NCBI GenBank assembly: GCA_963797485.1
Contig: CAWCPF010000002.1
Coordinates: 1 to 64,000 of the forward strand
Source of the DNA: CAWAND01 sp963797485
GTDB lineage: Bacteria > Chloroflexota > Anaerolineae > Anaerolineales > E44-bin32
Reading direction: 5' to 3'
DNA: 64,000 bases
Below the pieces are notes generated by a model. It did no database searches and was not told the origin of the DNA. It saw only the letters and a list, made by a program, of their open reading frames with translations. Of the stretch, positions 19,899 through 29,871 are shown one piece after another (position 1 is the first letter of the stretch; the number at the start of each line of letters is the position of its first letter). Both the position numbers and the translations under genes were made by a program.

Positions 19899-21863
19899 TC
19901 AGCGCGGGCCGCGCAGGACCGCTAGCACGGCGCGGCCGCGCGTCACCCGGTAGGCGATCGGCAGATCGCCCTCAAAACCATCGCCCAGGACATCGATCTG
20001 GCACATGAGGGCGAAATCCGGTTCATCAAACGGGGCGAAGTCGGGATGTAGATTTAGATCGGCCCGCGCAAAGTCCTGAGCGGATTGAAATGGCCCGCGG
20101 ACATCGACGTTCGCCCCGGGAGGGGCCAATGCGTTGAGATGCTGAGTGGCTTCCCGATAAGCCGTGCACCATGGATCCACCTGGTACCGGCCGTAGGCCC
20201 CGGAGGTCCAGCCAACCCAGCCGTTGAAGTAGGAGTCCTCGTAGGGATGCAGGCTGATGATCCCGCCCAACCCGGGGGCAAGAAGACCCAGGACCAGGCA
20301 GCGCGGGCACCGCGAGGTCACCCGACGGCCGATCAACTCGAGCGCCTTCCCTCCGATCAGGAACAAAGGAGGCAGCACGAACAGCATCTGCCGCAGATTG
20401 CCGTAGAGCGAGCTGCCCAGCACGATGACCAGCCCAATTGGGATGCCCAGCCAGGCCAGCCACAAGAACGAATCCAGCCGAGCCTGTCCGCCGGCGCGTT
20501 CTCGACCCAGCCAGACGAGCAGACCCAGCAGGAACAAGGGCAGCACGATTTCAGTCGTCTGGATGGTGATCAGGCGCGGGACATAATCCCAGGGGATGTC
20601 GGATGATGAATAAACCGTCCCGCCGAAGAGCACTCGGTGGCTGGGAAAGTTGGACATCACCCGCAGGCTCTCCCAGTAGTTGGCGGCTGGCGAAAGCCAC
20701 AGCCATGGCCAGGTCAGGTAGGTGGTGACGCCGGCAGACAGCCCGTACACACCCAGGGGAAGCCAGGCCCGTCGCCCGAGCCGGACAAGCAAGGCCGCGC
20801 TGACGAGCAGACCGGCTAGCGGTGCGGCCACGCGGATCGAATTCGTCAGGCCGAGGACTGCACCGGCCCCCGCCATTCCCCACATTCCTGCGGGAAGGCT
20901 CCGTTTGAAGGCCATCCAGGCACGCGGAAAGCGCCAGCGCGCCACCATCGCCAGCACTGCCAGCAGGCCGCCGGCGACGGGGATTTTGACCCAGGCGTAG
21001 ATCAGTTCGAGTTTGTCCACGTATACCGGCAGGGGAGTTTTGTAGGCATCGGTGGCCACCCGATCGAACAAGGCCTGAAGCGGTGCCAGGGCATGACCGT
21101 TGTAAGCCTGTCCAAGGACGGATTTGACGGCAGGAAGAAACCCAGCCCCAAAGTACAGCCGCCACAGCCAGGAGGACGATCACAATACCGGTCAGGTTCA
21201 TGACCCGGCCAGCAGGCCGAGCGGCGCCCAGCTCGGCAAGGCCGGCTTCCCACCAACTCCGTGACTTGACCGGCACCTGCCGGGGTTCCCCGTCTTTCTC
21301 GGGTCGGTCGTGCGCGGAGAGACGGTCGACGCCCGCCAGGCCGACGGCCATCGACAGGACAAAGTATGCCAGAAAGGGGGTGTCCTTTTCGTTGGTGAAT
21401 GCTTGCCCCCACAGCAGGGGCTGTGCCACGTAGAGCGCCGTGATGACACCTGAAGCCCAAGTACTCAGACTGCGGCGGCCGAGAACGTAAAGCCCGCCGG
21501 CGCCAAGCAGGAAGACGACGAAGTTGGCCAGGTGGCGGCCGTCGGTGGGCGTCCAACCTATCCGCAGGCGGGAGGTCGCCTCGCCGACCGCGTAGGCGAA
21601 CTCAAGGTGGAAAGGCCCGTGAAGCTCTTGAAATGAGGGTCCAATGAACTCGTCCGAACCAAAGTAGGCGCGAAGCATTTGGGGCGTATTCGAAAGTCGG
21701 CGAACTCGTCCGTCGACTGCCCGTATCCCGGGACGAGCAATGCCCCGATGACCAGCAGCAGCCCCAGCCCGACGACCATGAGGCGCCGTTCAAGGGATGA
21801 GAATGAACTGAAGCTGCGATCGCCTTTGGGGCCTAGCGGATCCGGCACAACACCATCGTCCAC
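19899..21863 (-). pseudogene. polytopic GT39-like membrane protein, frameshifted
   Basis: Three leftward frames align as one protein: the N-terminus (21863 to about 21692) ending PGYGQSTDEFADF, the middle (about 21690 to 21140) with MLRAYFGSDEFIGPSF, GQAFTNEKDTPFLAYF and helices, and the C-terminus (about 21140 to 19899) with GQAYNGHALAPLQALFDRVA, many helices, SLYGNLRQMLFVLPPLFLIG and IISLHPYEDSYFNGWVG. Single-base shifts are near 21692 and 21140. The luminal STDE motif fits a GT-C enzyme. It is a paralog of the more damaged gene at 29872-31821. The rejoined length is about 650 residues. Confidence 0.7.
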
Positions 21864-22449
21864 GGGAACGGGGCTGAAACCTGTTCGACTTCAAACTTCG
21901 AGCGGAGGAGTTCGAGTTCCCCGCCTGCTCCAGTGGCGCACATGTCCGGGCGTGTTGCCCCATTCCTTCAAATAGGCGCCTCGGCGAGATTCGGATCCGC
22001 CACGCAGGCTCCTGGGGCACGCTCATCAGGAAATAGCGACGGCAAACTCGGCGGACCTCATCCAGGGCATCTTCCGCGAACTTCATATGCTCGAGCGCTT
22101 CCAAGGCAAGCACCAAGTCGAACTTGCCCGAGGAAACGGGTAAATGGTAGGCATTGGCGCAGACGAACCCTACCTCAGGGTACGACCGATGAGCAGCTGA
22201 CACGACGTCATGAGAGATGTCCAAACCCGTGAGCCGGGCTCGGGGCATCCTGACATGTGCGTACTCCGACATGAAGCCTTCACCACAGCCTATCTCAAGC
22301 ACCTCGCTCGGTTCCAAGTGATTGATGATTTCGTCCAAACGGGCGAAGTACCTTGAGACCACCCACGCATAAGCAGGGTTCGGGTTGTGTACTTGGCATA
22401 CACATTCCCCGGGATAATCTCCTCCTGATCTGTTCCTCACACGCAACAT
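21833..22449 (-). pseudogene. class I SAM-dependent methyltransferase, frameshifted at the 3' end
   Basis: The start ATG 22449 is preceded by GGAG at good spacing. The protein reads MLRVRNRSGGDYPGECVC, then EVLEIGCGEGFMSEYAHVRM (SAM motif I), LTGLDISHDVV and FDLVLALEALEHM. After PAWRI the sense moves to GAYLKEWGNTPGHVRHWS (shift near 21990) and then to SKFEVEQVSAPFPWTMVL (shift near 21905), ending at a TAG at 21833. The rejoined protein is about 205 residues. It is probably a glycan or lipid-carrier methyltransferase. The frame upstream of 22449 is not similar to the family. Confidence 0.7.
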
Positions 22450-22739
22450 CGGGGTCTCCAGCGTGGCCAAACGCATTCTGGGAGGTTGGTTCGCCTCCCA
22501 TCTTCGGGTCGGGTAGGAGAGGTGAATTTGCCCCCAAAGCCTCGATCGATGCGAGACTGAACTTTGGTGTCGTATAGCGGAAGCTCCGGAGCAGTTGGCA
22601 AATTGAGAAGAGCCGGGTCGGGCCCGGCTCCCGAGAGGCGGCCAGGGTCCGGTCTGTCGCCCCAAGCCGCGGTCACTCTCGGGAGGCGTCGGCACCTGGC
22701 GATCGATGCGCGACTGGACCTTGACCGGCCATATCTCGG
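22450..22739. other. intergenic region with a short repeated motif
   Basis: This lies upstream of the methyltransferase on the - strand. It contains two 24-base near-copies beginning CGATCGATGCG (around 22548 and 22697) that differ at about four positions, and the hairpin at 22610-22630. No gene is evident. Confidence 0.5.
22610..22630. repeat. GC-rich hairpin
   Basis: GAGCCGGG and CCCGGCTC form a perfect 8-bp stem around a 5-base loop. It is about 110 bases after the stop of the upstream remnant and could be a transcription stop, although no T-run follows on either strand. Confidence 0.55.
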
Positions 22740-23201
22740 TCAATCTCGTGTAGCTTCATGGCAGGCGGTTTTCGGACGCGGGATCGCCACGGCACGAAGC
22801 CGGTCCGAAAGCTGGATGGCGTCACGCTGACCACGAAGCAACGGCATCCGCAAGGCCTCAACGTGCGCCCAGGGTCCGGTATTGAGGATATTCACACCCC
22901 TGGCCCGCTGCTGCAAGCCCGTCTTTAGCGTTTCGCTGCACGCCTGAAGGAGGTCGATCTTCACGTCGGACGTGTGCTCGGGGGCGACAGAGAGATAACG
23001 TGTACCCCGGGTCTGCATGGCTTCGACCACCTCCTGGCAGGAGTGGCCGGCCTCGCAAGGACCATACACGATCGCCTGCGAGAAGTCTGCCCGGTAGAGC
23101 GGATAGACAAAGCCATTCGAGCCCACGTGGCAGCCGAGCAGGGCGTCATTGGGAACATAGACGAGCGCAGTTTCATACTCGGCCGGCATGTTAACCTTCA
23201 A
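22740..23201 (-). pseudogene. C-terminal fragment of a polytopic glycosyltransferase-like gene
   Basis: The frame encodes KVNMPAEYETALVYVPNDAL, SNGFVYPLYRADFSQAIVY, RGTRYLSVAPEHTSDVKI and LQQRARGVNILNTGP. It is homologous over about 110 residues to the soluble C-terminal domain of the protein at 25705-27656, which reads KVNMPAEYENAIVYVPKHAL. The membrane part is absent. The start of similarity coincides with the end of a methyltransferase fragment, so this is half of a deletion or recombination scar. Confidence 0.85.
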
Positions 23202-23202
23202 C

Positions 23203-23397
23203 GCAGCCTACTTCGCGGACTGAGGCGGGGTGCGTCCTCCCCTGGAGGTCGGTCAGATGGTCAAAGTAGCCGGAAACAAGCCGCCGGTACAAGAGATTGC
23301 GAGTGTTGTACTTGTCGTAGACTTTGCCGGCGACGATGTCTTTGTCCGGCACTTCGGTCGCTCGAGATTTGTCTGGACCCATTCCGACCTGCATCAA
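23203..23397 (-). pseudogene. N-terminal fragment of a SAM-dependent methyltransferase
   Basis: The frame reads DKDIVAGKVYDKYNTRNLLY, then RRLVSGYFDHLTDL and VREVGCVEG, matching the opening of class I methyltransferases up to motif I (VLEVGCGEG in relatives; here the second Gly of the motif is Val). Sequence after motif I is gone and replaced by the glycosyltransferase fragment. A GGAGG precedes the start. Only about 65 residues remain. Confidence 0.75.
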
Positions 23398-23665
23398 CCT
23401 CCACCCTCCAATCCATCGAACTTCAAGAAATAATCAGCCGCACAGATTCGATGTACCTCGATCATGCCAAATGAGATCGTGCCATTGGCTCCCTATCTAA
23501 TGGATGCGCGTGTGGGACGGTCCAGCCCATCGCCGCCCGAATGAATTGGGCGATAGACGTGCCGCCCCGAACAGTTTCGGCGTGGGAGCTTCCCCGGGCA
23601 AAGTGAGGGGCCCCCCAACGCCCCCAGGTCACTGGAACGCGGCTCCTCATCCCCGCCGCGCTGGG

Positions 23666-25444
23666 TCATCTCCCGGCCCCCATGGCATCATCCGGTTGGA
23701 TGAGATACTTGTAGAGGAAACCGTGGGGATAGGGAGGTTCTCCCTGTTCCTGAGACGTCTTGAATGTCACCATGGAACCCCCGATTTCCATGGGGATCGA
23801 TCTTCTCGTGAGCTGCCCATCCTGTGTCTCGATCAGGATCGTATGGGAGGCATCGACCTCGCGGAACGTGTCTGTCGGGGCGAAAACCGTTGCCGCGTCG
23901 AGAACGAGCTTCCCATCGCCTCCCACAATGTCGTTTTGCCACAACTCAGTCAAGCGGTAGACCCAGACAGGATCGTGCCATGTCTCCGGAAAGTCATAAA
24001 TCTGGCCCAGAACGACTGGCAGATTCCAATAGTTGGCCGCAATCTGCCGCGTATCCATCAACCCTTGTGGCTCGACGATGATCGAATCACCCTCCGAGAC
24101 ATCTGGGACCAGACGGACAAGAGATGCCCAAAACTGGCGCTGGTAAATCCAGGCCAGACGATAGTCCCGCTGGACAATAAAACCGTATCCTGCAAGCAAG
24201 CCAAGCCAGGTGCCGAGAACTAGGGCGACCAACCGCCGCCGCCCGACAGCGTTGGCGACTTGGAGAATGATCAAGACCAGGCTGCCGATGAGGACGGCGG
24301 CACCCAGAACTCCCGCCGCATGGACGCGCGTATCTCTTCCGCTGATGGCATAAGCCCGCACCGTGAAGGTGAGTGGATACGCCAGTGCGAGCATGATCGC
24401 CCCCGCAGCCGCTGACCTGATCAGAGACGATGTCTCGCCGGGCAGCCGGGAAAAGGCTTCAGGGATGGCCTGTCTCCACGCAGACCAATGTTTCAGCTGA
24501 TCGAGTGCATCGGAGATTCTTGTGCGCGAAAGATCCGAATTCCCGAGGTCGGCCCGATGCAGGAGCCAAGAGAACCCGGCCGCCCCCAATATGGAAACGA
24601 TCGCCACTTCAAGGTCCAGCCCCTGGAGGGTTTGCACCGTCCGATAGACATAGGTCCCCAGGCTGACAACTGGCCCCTCCAGCATGTGAACCAGGGGGGT
24701 GATCAGGGCGCTCATTGGATCCAAGCCCCCGATCCGGTCGTCCCCTGCGACAAACCGCCAGCCGGCGAACAGCAACAAGATGCCCCCCACAACGGCGACG
24801 TGGGAGACAAGCTCCCGCCATCGCCGGCGCGCCTTGACCCACGCCAGCAAGGGCACAGCGAAGAAGACTGGATAGATTGTTTCATACGTCAGCAGCATCA
24901 ACGGCGCCAGTAGATAGGCAAGCCACCTTCTTTCAGACACATAGGCATGGCTTGCGAGCAGGAAGAAGGTCAGGGATGGATGAATCCCTAGAGAGTAGGT
25001 TAGGTAGGCTTGGGTCGTGTCGGCGGAATATAGGACATAGGCAATACCAGCTACAAGGCCCAGCCGCCAATCAAAGATCCGCCGCAGGAGAGAGAAGAAC
25101 AGACAGACGTTCAACGCCTCTATGGAGAAGCCAATCAAGTAAGGGCCGTGCAGATCACCTATTCGCCATCCTAAATTGGTGAGAAGGTAGATGAAAGTGT
25201 AGTGAAGGGGATGCCCCTGGCCGAGAAGGTGACCGATCCGATTCAAGTCGAAGGCAAAGGCAAATGCCTGCGCCGCAGTCATGGCAGCAGCCGTTGGGAG
25301 ATGAGTTAGATCGTCTTCATACAGCCCGAAGGCATTGCTGTTCCAATAGCGGGCGACCCAGAGTAACCCGATCAGAAAGAGAATCGGCCAGAGTTGTCGC
25401 CACATCATTGGTTGCCATCGCCTTTCAGTTGAATCGGGTGTCAT
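23666..25444 (-). CDS. polytopic glycosyltransferase-like membrane protein
   Basis: This intact 592-residue protein is the reference for the family that also includes 5166-6951 and the fragments at 7773 and 9313. A first helix (about residues 17-33) is followed by the luminal SNAFGLYEDDLTHLP, then GIAYVLYSADTTQAYLTYSL and about ten more helices, with RDTRVHAAG and FIVQRDYRLAW before a C-terminal soluble beta-rich domain of about 170 residues. The acidic DD in the first loop fits GT-C chemistry. I cannot assign a donor or acceptor. There are no close upstream partners; a gap of about 110 bases separates it from the small gene at 25557. Confidence 0.72.
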   Translation of the reverse strand: MTPDSTERRWQPMMWRQLWPILFLIGLLWVARYWNSNAFGLYEDDLTHLPTAAAMTAAQAFAFAFDLNRIGHLLGQGHPLHYTFIYLLTNLGWRIGDLHGPYLIGFSIEALNVCLFFSLLRRIFDWRLGLVAGIAYVLYSADTTQAYLTYSLGIHPSLTFFLLASHAYVSERRWLAYLLAPLMLLTYETIYPVFFAVPLLAWVKARRRWRELVSHVAVVGGILLLFAGWRFVAGDDRIGGLDPMSALITPLVHMLEGPVVSLGTYVYRTVQTLQGLDLEVAIVSILGAAGFSWLLHRADLGNSDLSRTRISDALDQLKHWSAWRQAIPEAFSRLPGETSSLIRSAAAGAIMLALAYPLTFTVRAYAISGRDTRVHAAGVLGAAVLIGSLVLIILQVANAVGRRRLVALVLGTWLGLLAGYGFIVQRDYRLAWIYQRQFWASLVRLVPDVSEGDSIIVEPQGLMDTRQIAANYWNLPVVLGQIYDFPETWHDPVWVYRLTELWQNDIVGGDGKLVLDAATVFAPTDTFREVDASHTILIETQDGQLTRRSIPMEIGGSMVTFKTSQEQGEPPYPHGFLYKYLIQPDDAMGAGR

Positions 25445-25556
25445 CTTGGCAACTCAATGCCAGCAGAACGCGCATCAGGAATCTCCCGCGGACGACACCA
25501 GCCAGACGGGCCTGGATCTGGATGTTTTGGCCCCATCGCCAATTCTCCTCACCACT

Positions 25557-25727
25557 TCATCCGTTGACCGAAGGGAACAATTGGGGGAACCACACTCTCG
25601 CCAACTGGTAGCCAAAATAGAGCGTAAAAAGCAGCTGGCCTTTGGCATACCATAGCGGAAAGGCAACGCTGGCCACAAGCACAATCCACGCCTCAAATCT
25701 CTGCCTAGGGTCCGTAGTTGATGACAT
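25557..25727 (-). CDS. small membrane protein, 56 residues
   Basis: The frame starts at ATG 25727 inside the last codons of the upstream glycosyltransferase-like gene, overlapping it by 23 bases, which suggests translational coupling. The product reads MSSTTDPRQRFEAW, then one hydrophobic stretch (IVLVASVAFPLWYAKGQLLF) and TLYFGYQLARVWFPQLF. It has one long or two short helices and no recognised family. Its function is unknown. Confidence 0.45.
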   Translation of the reverse strand: MSSTTDPRQRFEAWIVLVASVAFPLWYAKGQLLFTLYFGYQLARVWFPQLFPSVNG

Positions 25728-27656
25728 ACACACCTCGCGCGCGTTGGCGCAATCCGGAAGACGGAGTCTCACTGCAGGTTTGCAGTTGGGCGATCTTTGC
25801 ATCCGGCGTGTGTTCTGGAGCGACGAAGAGATAACGCGTTCCCCTTAGCGTCATCTTCTTCACGATCATCTGGCAGCTGTCGCTCGCATCAAACGGGACG
25901 TAGACAATAGGCTGTGAGAAGTCTGCCCTATAGAGCGGGTAGATGAAGCCATTGGAGCTCACGTCGTATCCAAGCAACGCATGCTTGGGCACATAGACGA
26001 TCGCATTCTCATATTCTGCCGGCATATTGACTTTCAAGGTCGCCGATTGCCGGTCCCAAACCGATCGCTCGAGCATCTGCTGAAATTGATCCGGACGCAG
26101 GATTCCATAGTTCAGTGTCATGGCGAAGTTCAGGCCGACGGTCACAATCGTCAGAACCGCAGCCGCCCGGACAAGCCAGCCGTCGGCCTGGCGAAGGTAG
26201 TCGACCCACTCGGCAAATGCAAGGCTGAAAAGCGCCGGGAACCAGATGACATAGCGCAAATTCCAGGGGCTGGGCCGATCCGACAGGAAGATCACGACCA
26301 GGCCCAAGCCAAAAGTGATGGCCAGCCAACGAACATGCCGCCGGCGAATGAGACCCCACAACAGTGTCGGGAGTCCGACGCCGTAGGCAAACCAGCCCCA
26401 GCCGGTGGTGTTTGGGAGGTCTGGCGAGATCGGCTGACTGGCATCGCCGAACTTCTGAACCAGACTCTGGAAATTGCCCTGGAGTCGGTCCAGGTTCAAG
26501 CGCGCAGTGCGGTCGCCATCGGGGAGCACGCTGGCGCTTCCGATCTCCACACCATACGGGTAGAACGGGTTTCCGGTCAGTGCCCAGTTGCGGACGTTCC
26601 AATAAGCGCCCATGAACAGCCCGGCGAAGAAGACCGAAAGCAGGAAGATCTTGCTCCCCATTCGAAGGGACACAAACGCCGCCAAAGCGGTGCGAAGTCT
26701 GCGCCCCCAAACAGCCAGGCCGCCCTGCCAGAGTGCCCCGAGGAGACCGAAGGCTGCGACCGCCACCGACAAATGAAGCATGTAGGCCTTCGTCCCAAAG
26801 GCAAACGGCACGATCACAGCCAACAGGAGCAGCTGGCCGAGGGGATTCGAACTCTCACCGTCCGAGGCGCGATTCAATAGCCCGGCAATGATCGCCAGAC
26901 AGGTCAGGAAATAGGCCGCCATGTGCGGGTCGTTCTTGGTGCCGGTGGTGGCCAAGAGCAGCGCCGGCATAGAGGCGTATGTCAGGCTAGCCAGCCAGGA
27001 AGCCGTGCGGGATGAGCCGAGTTCGCGGGCAAGGGCATAGACGGCGAGAAGTGCCAGAGCATAGGCGGGCAGTCCGGCCGCCTCAACCACCAAATCGTGA
27101 TGCAGGAAGACCGTGAACCACGTCGCCAGAGTCTCGTAGTTGGCAGGGGTGTAGATGCGAACAACGGGCGAATCGAAGAGTTCGATCCGCCCTGCCTGTG
27201 TCCAGTGCGCAACATTGGTCAGGTGATAGGTGAGCGAATCCCACACGAAGGGTGGGAACACCACAATGAGAAAGGCAAATCGGACAAGGGAGACGACTCC
27301 CACTGCCGCTGTGAACCAGCGAAGCCAGGCCGGCAACTCGCTCCACCACTTCGTTAGCGAGCTCCAACCTGCGGCCGCATCGGTTCGAAGGCCTGAGAGA
27401 GACCGCCGCGCCGCGGGAGGATGACCAGAACTGCCAGCCCAATAAGAGCCACCAGCCCCAGCGGAAGCGGGCGCAGCAAACCTGCGAGCCCGGCGAGGAG
27501 AACGATCAGGGTGGTGACGAAGATCCACATAAACACATAACCGGCCGCATCCAGTGCCAGATGACCGGCGCGCAATGGCTTGTGGATAACGTAGGCCGCC
27601 ATGGACACGAACAGCATGCTGAGACCCCAGGCGGGCAGGCCGATCCAGAGATTCAT
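25705..27656 (-). pseudogene. polytopic GT39-like membrane protein, frameshifted near the N-terminus
   Basis: The N-terminal frame (27656 to about 27390) holds three helices starting MNLWIGLPAWGLSMLF. After a shift near 27390 the long frame continues to 25705 with KWWSELPAWLRWFTAAVG, the luminal PPFVWDSLTYHLTNVAHWTQ with the D/H residues of GT-C enzymes, TTGTKNDPHMAAYF, about ten further helices and a soluble C-terminal domain ending YVINYGP. The rejoined product is about 650 residues. The C-terminal domain is duplicated in the fragment at 22740-23201. The gene follows 27688-28752 closely on the same strand. Confidence 0.75.
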
Positions 27657-27687
27657 TGCCACACCAATCGGCAATCCAGGATGCTCA

Positions 27688-28752
27688 TCAATCCACCGTC
27701 GACATATCGTCGGAGGGGTCAGAACCAGGCAGACCCGGATCCAAAGCAGAGACTTCTGTCCCGCCTCTGCCCCGCAATCGGCTGCAAACCACCAGGCTGC
27801 CAGCGATGGCTGCCTCCATCAGCATGGACGTCAGCCGAAAAACGGATGCACTCACAACCGTCGCCTGGACAGGAATGTAAGCGCTCAAGAGGAAAGTGAA
27901 GGCCCCTTCACGAACTCCGAGGCCCCCAGGAACTGGAGCCGCCATCTGGCCAACAAGCCTGCCGACCAGGTAGGCTGATACGACCAGATACGTCAGATCG
28001 GGTTGGTTTCCAAGTCGTGGATAAACGGCCCTCAACATCCAATACACCGCAAAGCCTTGAGACAGGTTCACCACGGCAAATTGGAACCAGAGCAGGACTT
28101 TCTTCCCCAGGGAGAGGGGTTTCCATATCGCCTTGAGCCTGTCCAAGCGAGCCCATGCAGGGCCGTGGACGATGATCAAGTCGGCCCCCAAGAAGGCTGC
28201 CAAGGCCATGGTCGTGAGTGCCCCCACGGCCAGATCGCGATGGCTGCCGAGCCACGCGGGTAAGCCCTCAACAGCGTAGAAGTGAAGGCCAACCAAGCCG
28301 AGTACGACCACACCCGTGATCAAACTCAGTTGCTCATAATAGATGCTCTGAAGCCCTTTGGACCGGCTTCCACCCAGGCGCTTGAAGAGCTCGACCCGAC
28401 CTCCGATGTTCACCACACTTCCAGCAGGCAAGTATCTCGTGATAAATGAAAGGAAGAAGATCCGGTGCAGATCAAGCGACGGGGGCAGTGCTCTCTGCCG
28501 GTCCAGCAAACGAAGGGTCGTTTGCCAACTGAAGCTATAGAGGAAATTGAATAGAAAAAGGATCAAGCAGCCGATAAGAAAGGGCGCCAACTCAAAGCTG
28601 AGTTTGACGTCACGGACTTCAATCCAGCGCCGATAGATGAGCCAGCCCAGATAGCCGACCACGGCCAGCGCGAGCAGGCCCTCCAACAACCTGATCAGAC
28701 GCTTCAATAGTTGACGGTCCAAAGGAACTCCCCGAGCAAGCCCAGTTTCCAT
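27688..28752 (-). CDS. lysylphosphatidylglycerol synthase TM region / YbhN-AglD family protein
   Basis: This intact 354-residue polytopic protein has about eight hydrophobic helices and the family features SFITRYLPAGSVVNIGGRVE, QSIYYEQLSLITG, YLVGRLVGQMAAPVPGGLGV and REGAF. Members of this flippase-like family sit in the membrane, often beside glycosyltransferases, and have been proposed to act in lipid or polyprenyl-phosphate-sugar translocation. It lies just upstream of the GT39-like gene and just downstream of the sulfotransferase on the same strand, forming a likely three-gene unit. Confidence 0.8.
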   Translation of the reverse strand: METGLARGVPLDRQLLKRLIRLLEGLLALAVVGYLGWLIYRRWIEVRDVKLSFELAPFLIGCLILFLFNFLYSFSWQTTLRLLDRQRALPPSLDLHRIFFLSFITRYLPAGSVVNIGGRVELFKRLGGSRSKGLQSIYYEQLSLITGVVVLGLVGLHFYAVEGLPAWLGSHRDLAVGALTTMALAAFLGADLIIVHGPAWARLDRLKAIWKPLSLGKKVLLWFQFAVVNLSQGFAVYWMLRAVYPRLGNQPDLTYLVVSAYLVGRLVGQMAAPVPGGLGVREGAFTFLLSAYIPVQATVVSASVFRLTSMLMEAAIAGSLVVCSRLRGRGGTEVSALDPGLPGSDPSDDMSTVD

Positions 28753-28819
28753 TTTCGCCAGATCAAATGGATAAAGTATGCTCGGCGAAACCGCAAGTAG
28801 CGCAGCGCCTGAAGAAAGG

Positions 28820-29685
28820 TCAGATACAAGCGACGGATTTCAAACGTCTGACGCGGCTGGCCCGCAGTTTGGGAGCTTCCAGCTCCGGCTGGTACCCCAG
28901 GTCCTTCATTTGCCCCCCGCAGATGGCCTCGACGACCTCAACATCCTCAGCCGACAGGACTTCACGCCACCTGTCGATGAAATCGACCGTCGGGCGACGA
29001 TTGAGATTGGCATGTATGTTGGCGTAGAACTCGGAATACTCGTCGGCTGTCTGCGTGTCCGCCTCGGCATTCCGGGAGCGGTCCGGTGCCAGACCCAAAA
29101 ATGTCGTAACTTCACTAATCACGCGATCTGGCTCCATGACCAGATTTTCGTAGCGAACGCGGAGAGTGATTTCGGGACGACGAGCCTGGAAATCTAGTCC
29201 AAGACGGATATCATTCAGCCAGCGAAGCAAGGCATGGTAGGCATCGCTTCGGTGCACATCCGATCGGATGAGCGAGCTGACCACCGCCCGCGGGTCACGG
29301 ACAAGGTGGACCACTCGAGCGGAGGGGAAATGCGCCACGAGCAGATCAAGATACCGGATATATCGGGGAGTCTTCTGGCCCCAAACATCGGCGCCCTTTT
29401 GAGCCATATAGAGTTTGTGCAAAGTAACTATGCACTCCTCAATCGTTGCGCACGCTTCAAGGTCCTCAACCGAGACTTCCAACCCCCACTCCTTGACTTC
29501 CGGTTCGCGGCACCAGCATCGGCTTGAATTGTTCCAACGAAAAGGTTGGAGCGGCGCGCGAGATAGTCAATGATGAACAGGGATTTAAGTGGGATAGCCA
29601 CTCGCGGACGCCGGTTGAGCATCGAACGAAGGAGGCTTGTCCCCGAGCGCCCGCAGGCTACGATGAAGAAGGGCGAATGAGCCAT
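28820..29685 (-). pseudogene. PAPS-dependent sulfotransferase, frameshifted
   Basis: The N-terminal frame contains ACGRSGTSLLRSMLNRRP, the 5'-phosphosulfate-binding loop. After a shift near 29505 the second frame gives PEVKEWGLEVSVEDLEAC, WGQKTPRYIRYLD and VVHLVRDPRAVVSSLIRSD, the 3'-phosphate-binding motif, then a C-terminal part to 28820. Rejoined, it is about 288 residues, the usual size. It would move sulfate from PAPS to a hydroxyl, probably on the surface glycan. Together with Sat-CysC at 18040-19770 it forms a possible glycan-sulfation module. ATG 29685 (MAHSPFFIV) is chosen as start. Confidence 0.8.
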
Positions 29686-29871
29686 AACTTGGGTACCGTT
29701 AACTCCTGCCGTGCCTTGAGCCAGGGTCCTACAAGGCGTCCGCGGCACATGCCCAAGAATCTTGCGTGCGCTTCCTGAATATCTGCTGTCTGGAACGGGT
29801 CAGAGAGCGGGTTGGAACCCCGACTCGATAGGTTGGCAAGGGATGTCCATTCTCCCAACGCACCCCCGATT

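Noticed and set aside
29780..29870. tRNA-like string on the - strand with TTGCCAA (Gly GCC anticodon loop) and GGGTTCCAACCC
   Set aside because: The anticodon stem does not pair and the acceptor stem is absent, so it is not a tRNA; at most a degenerate remnant.
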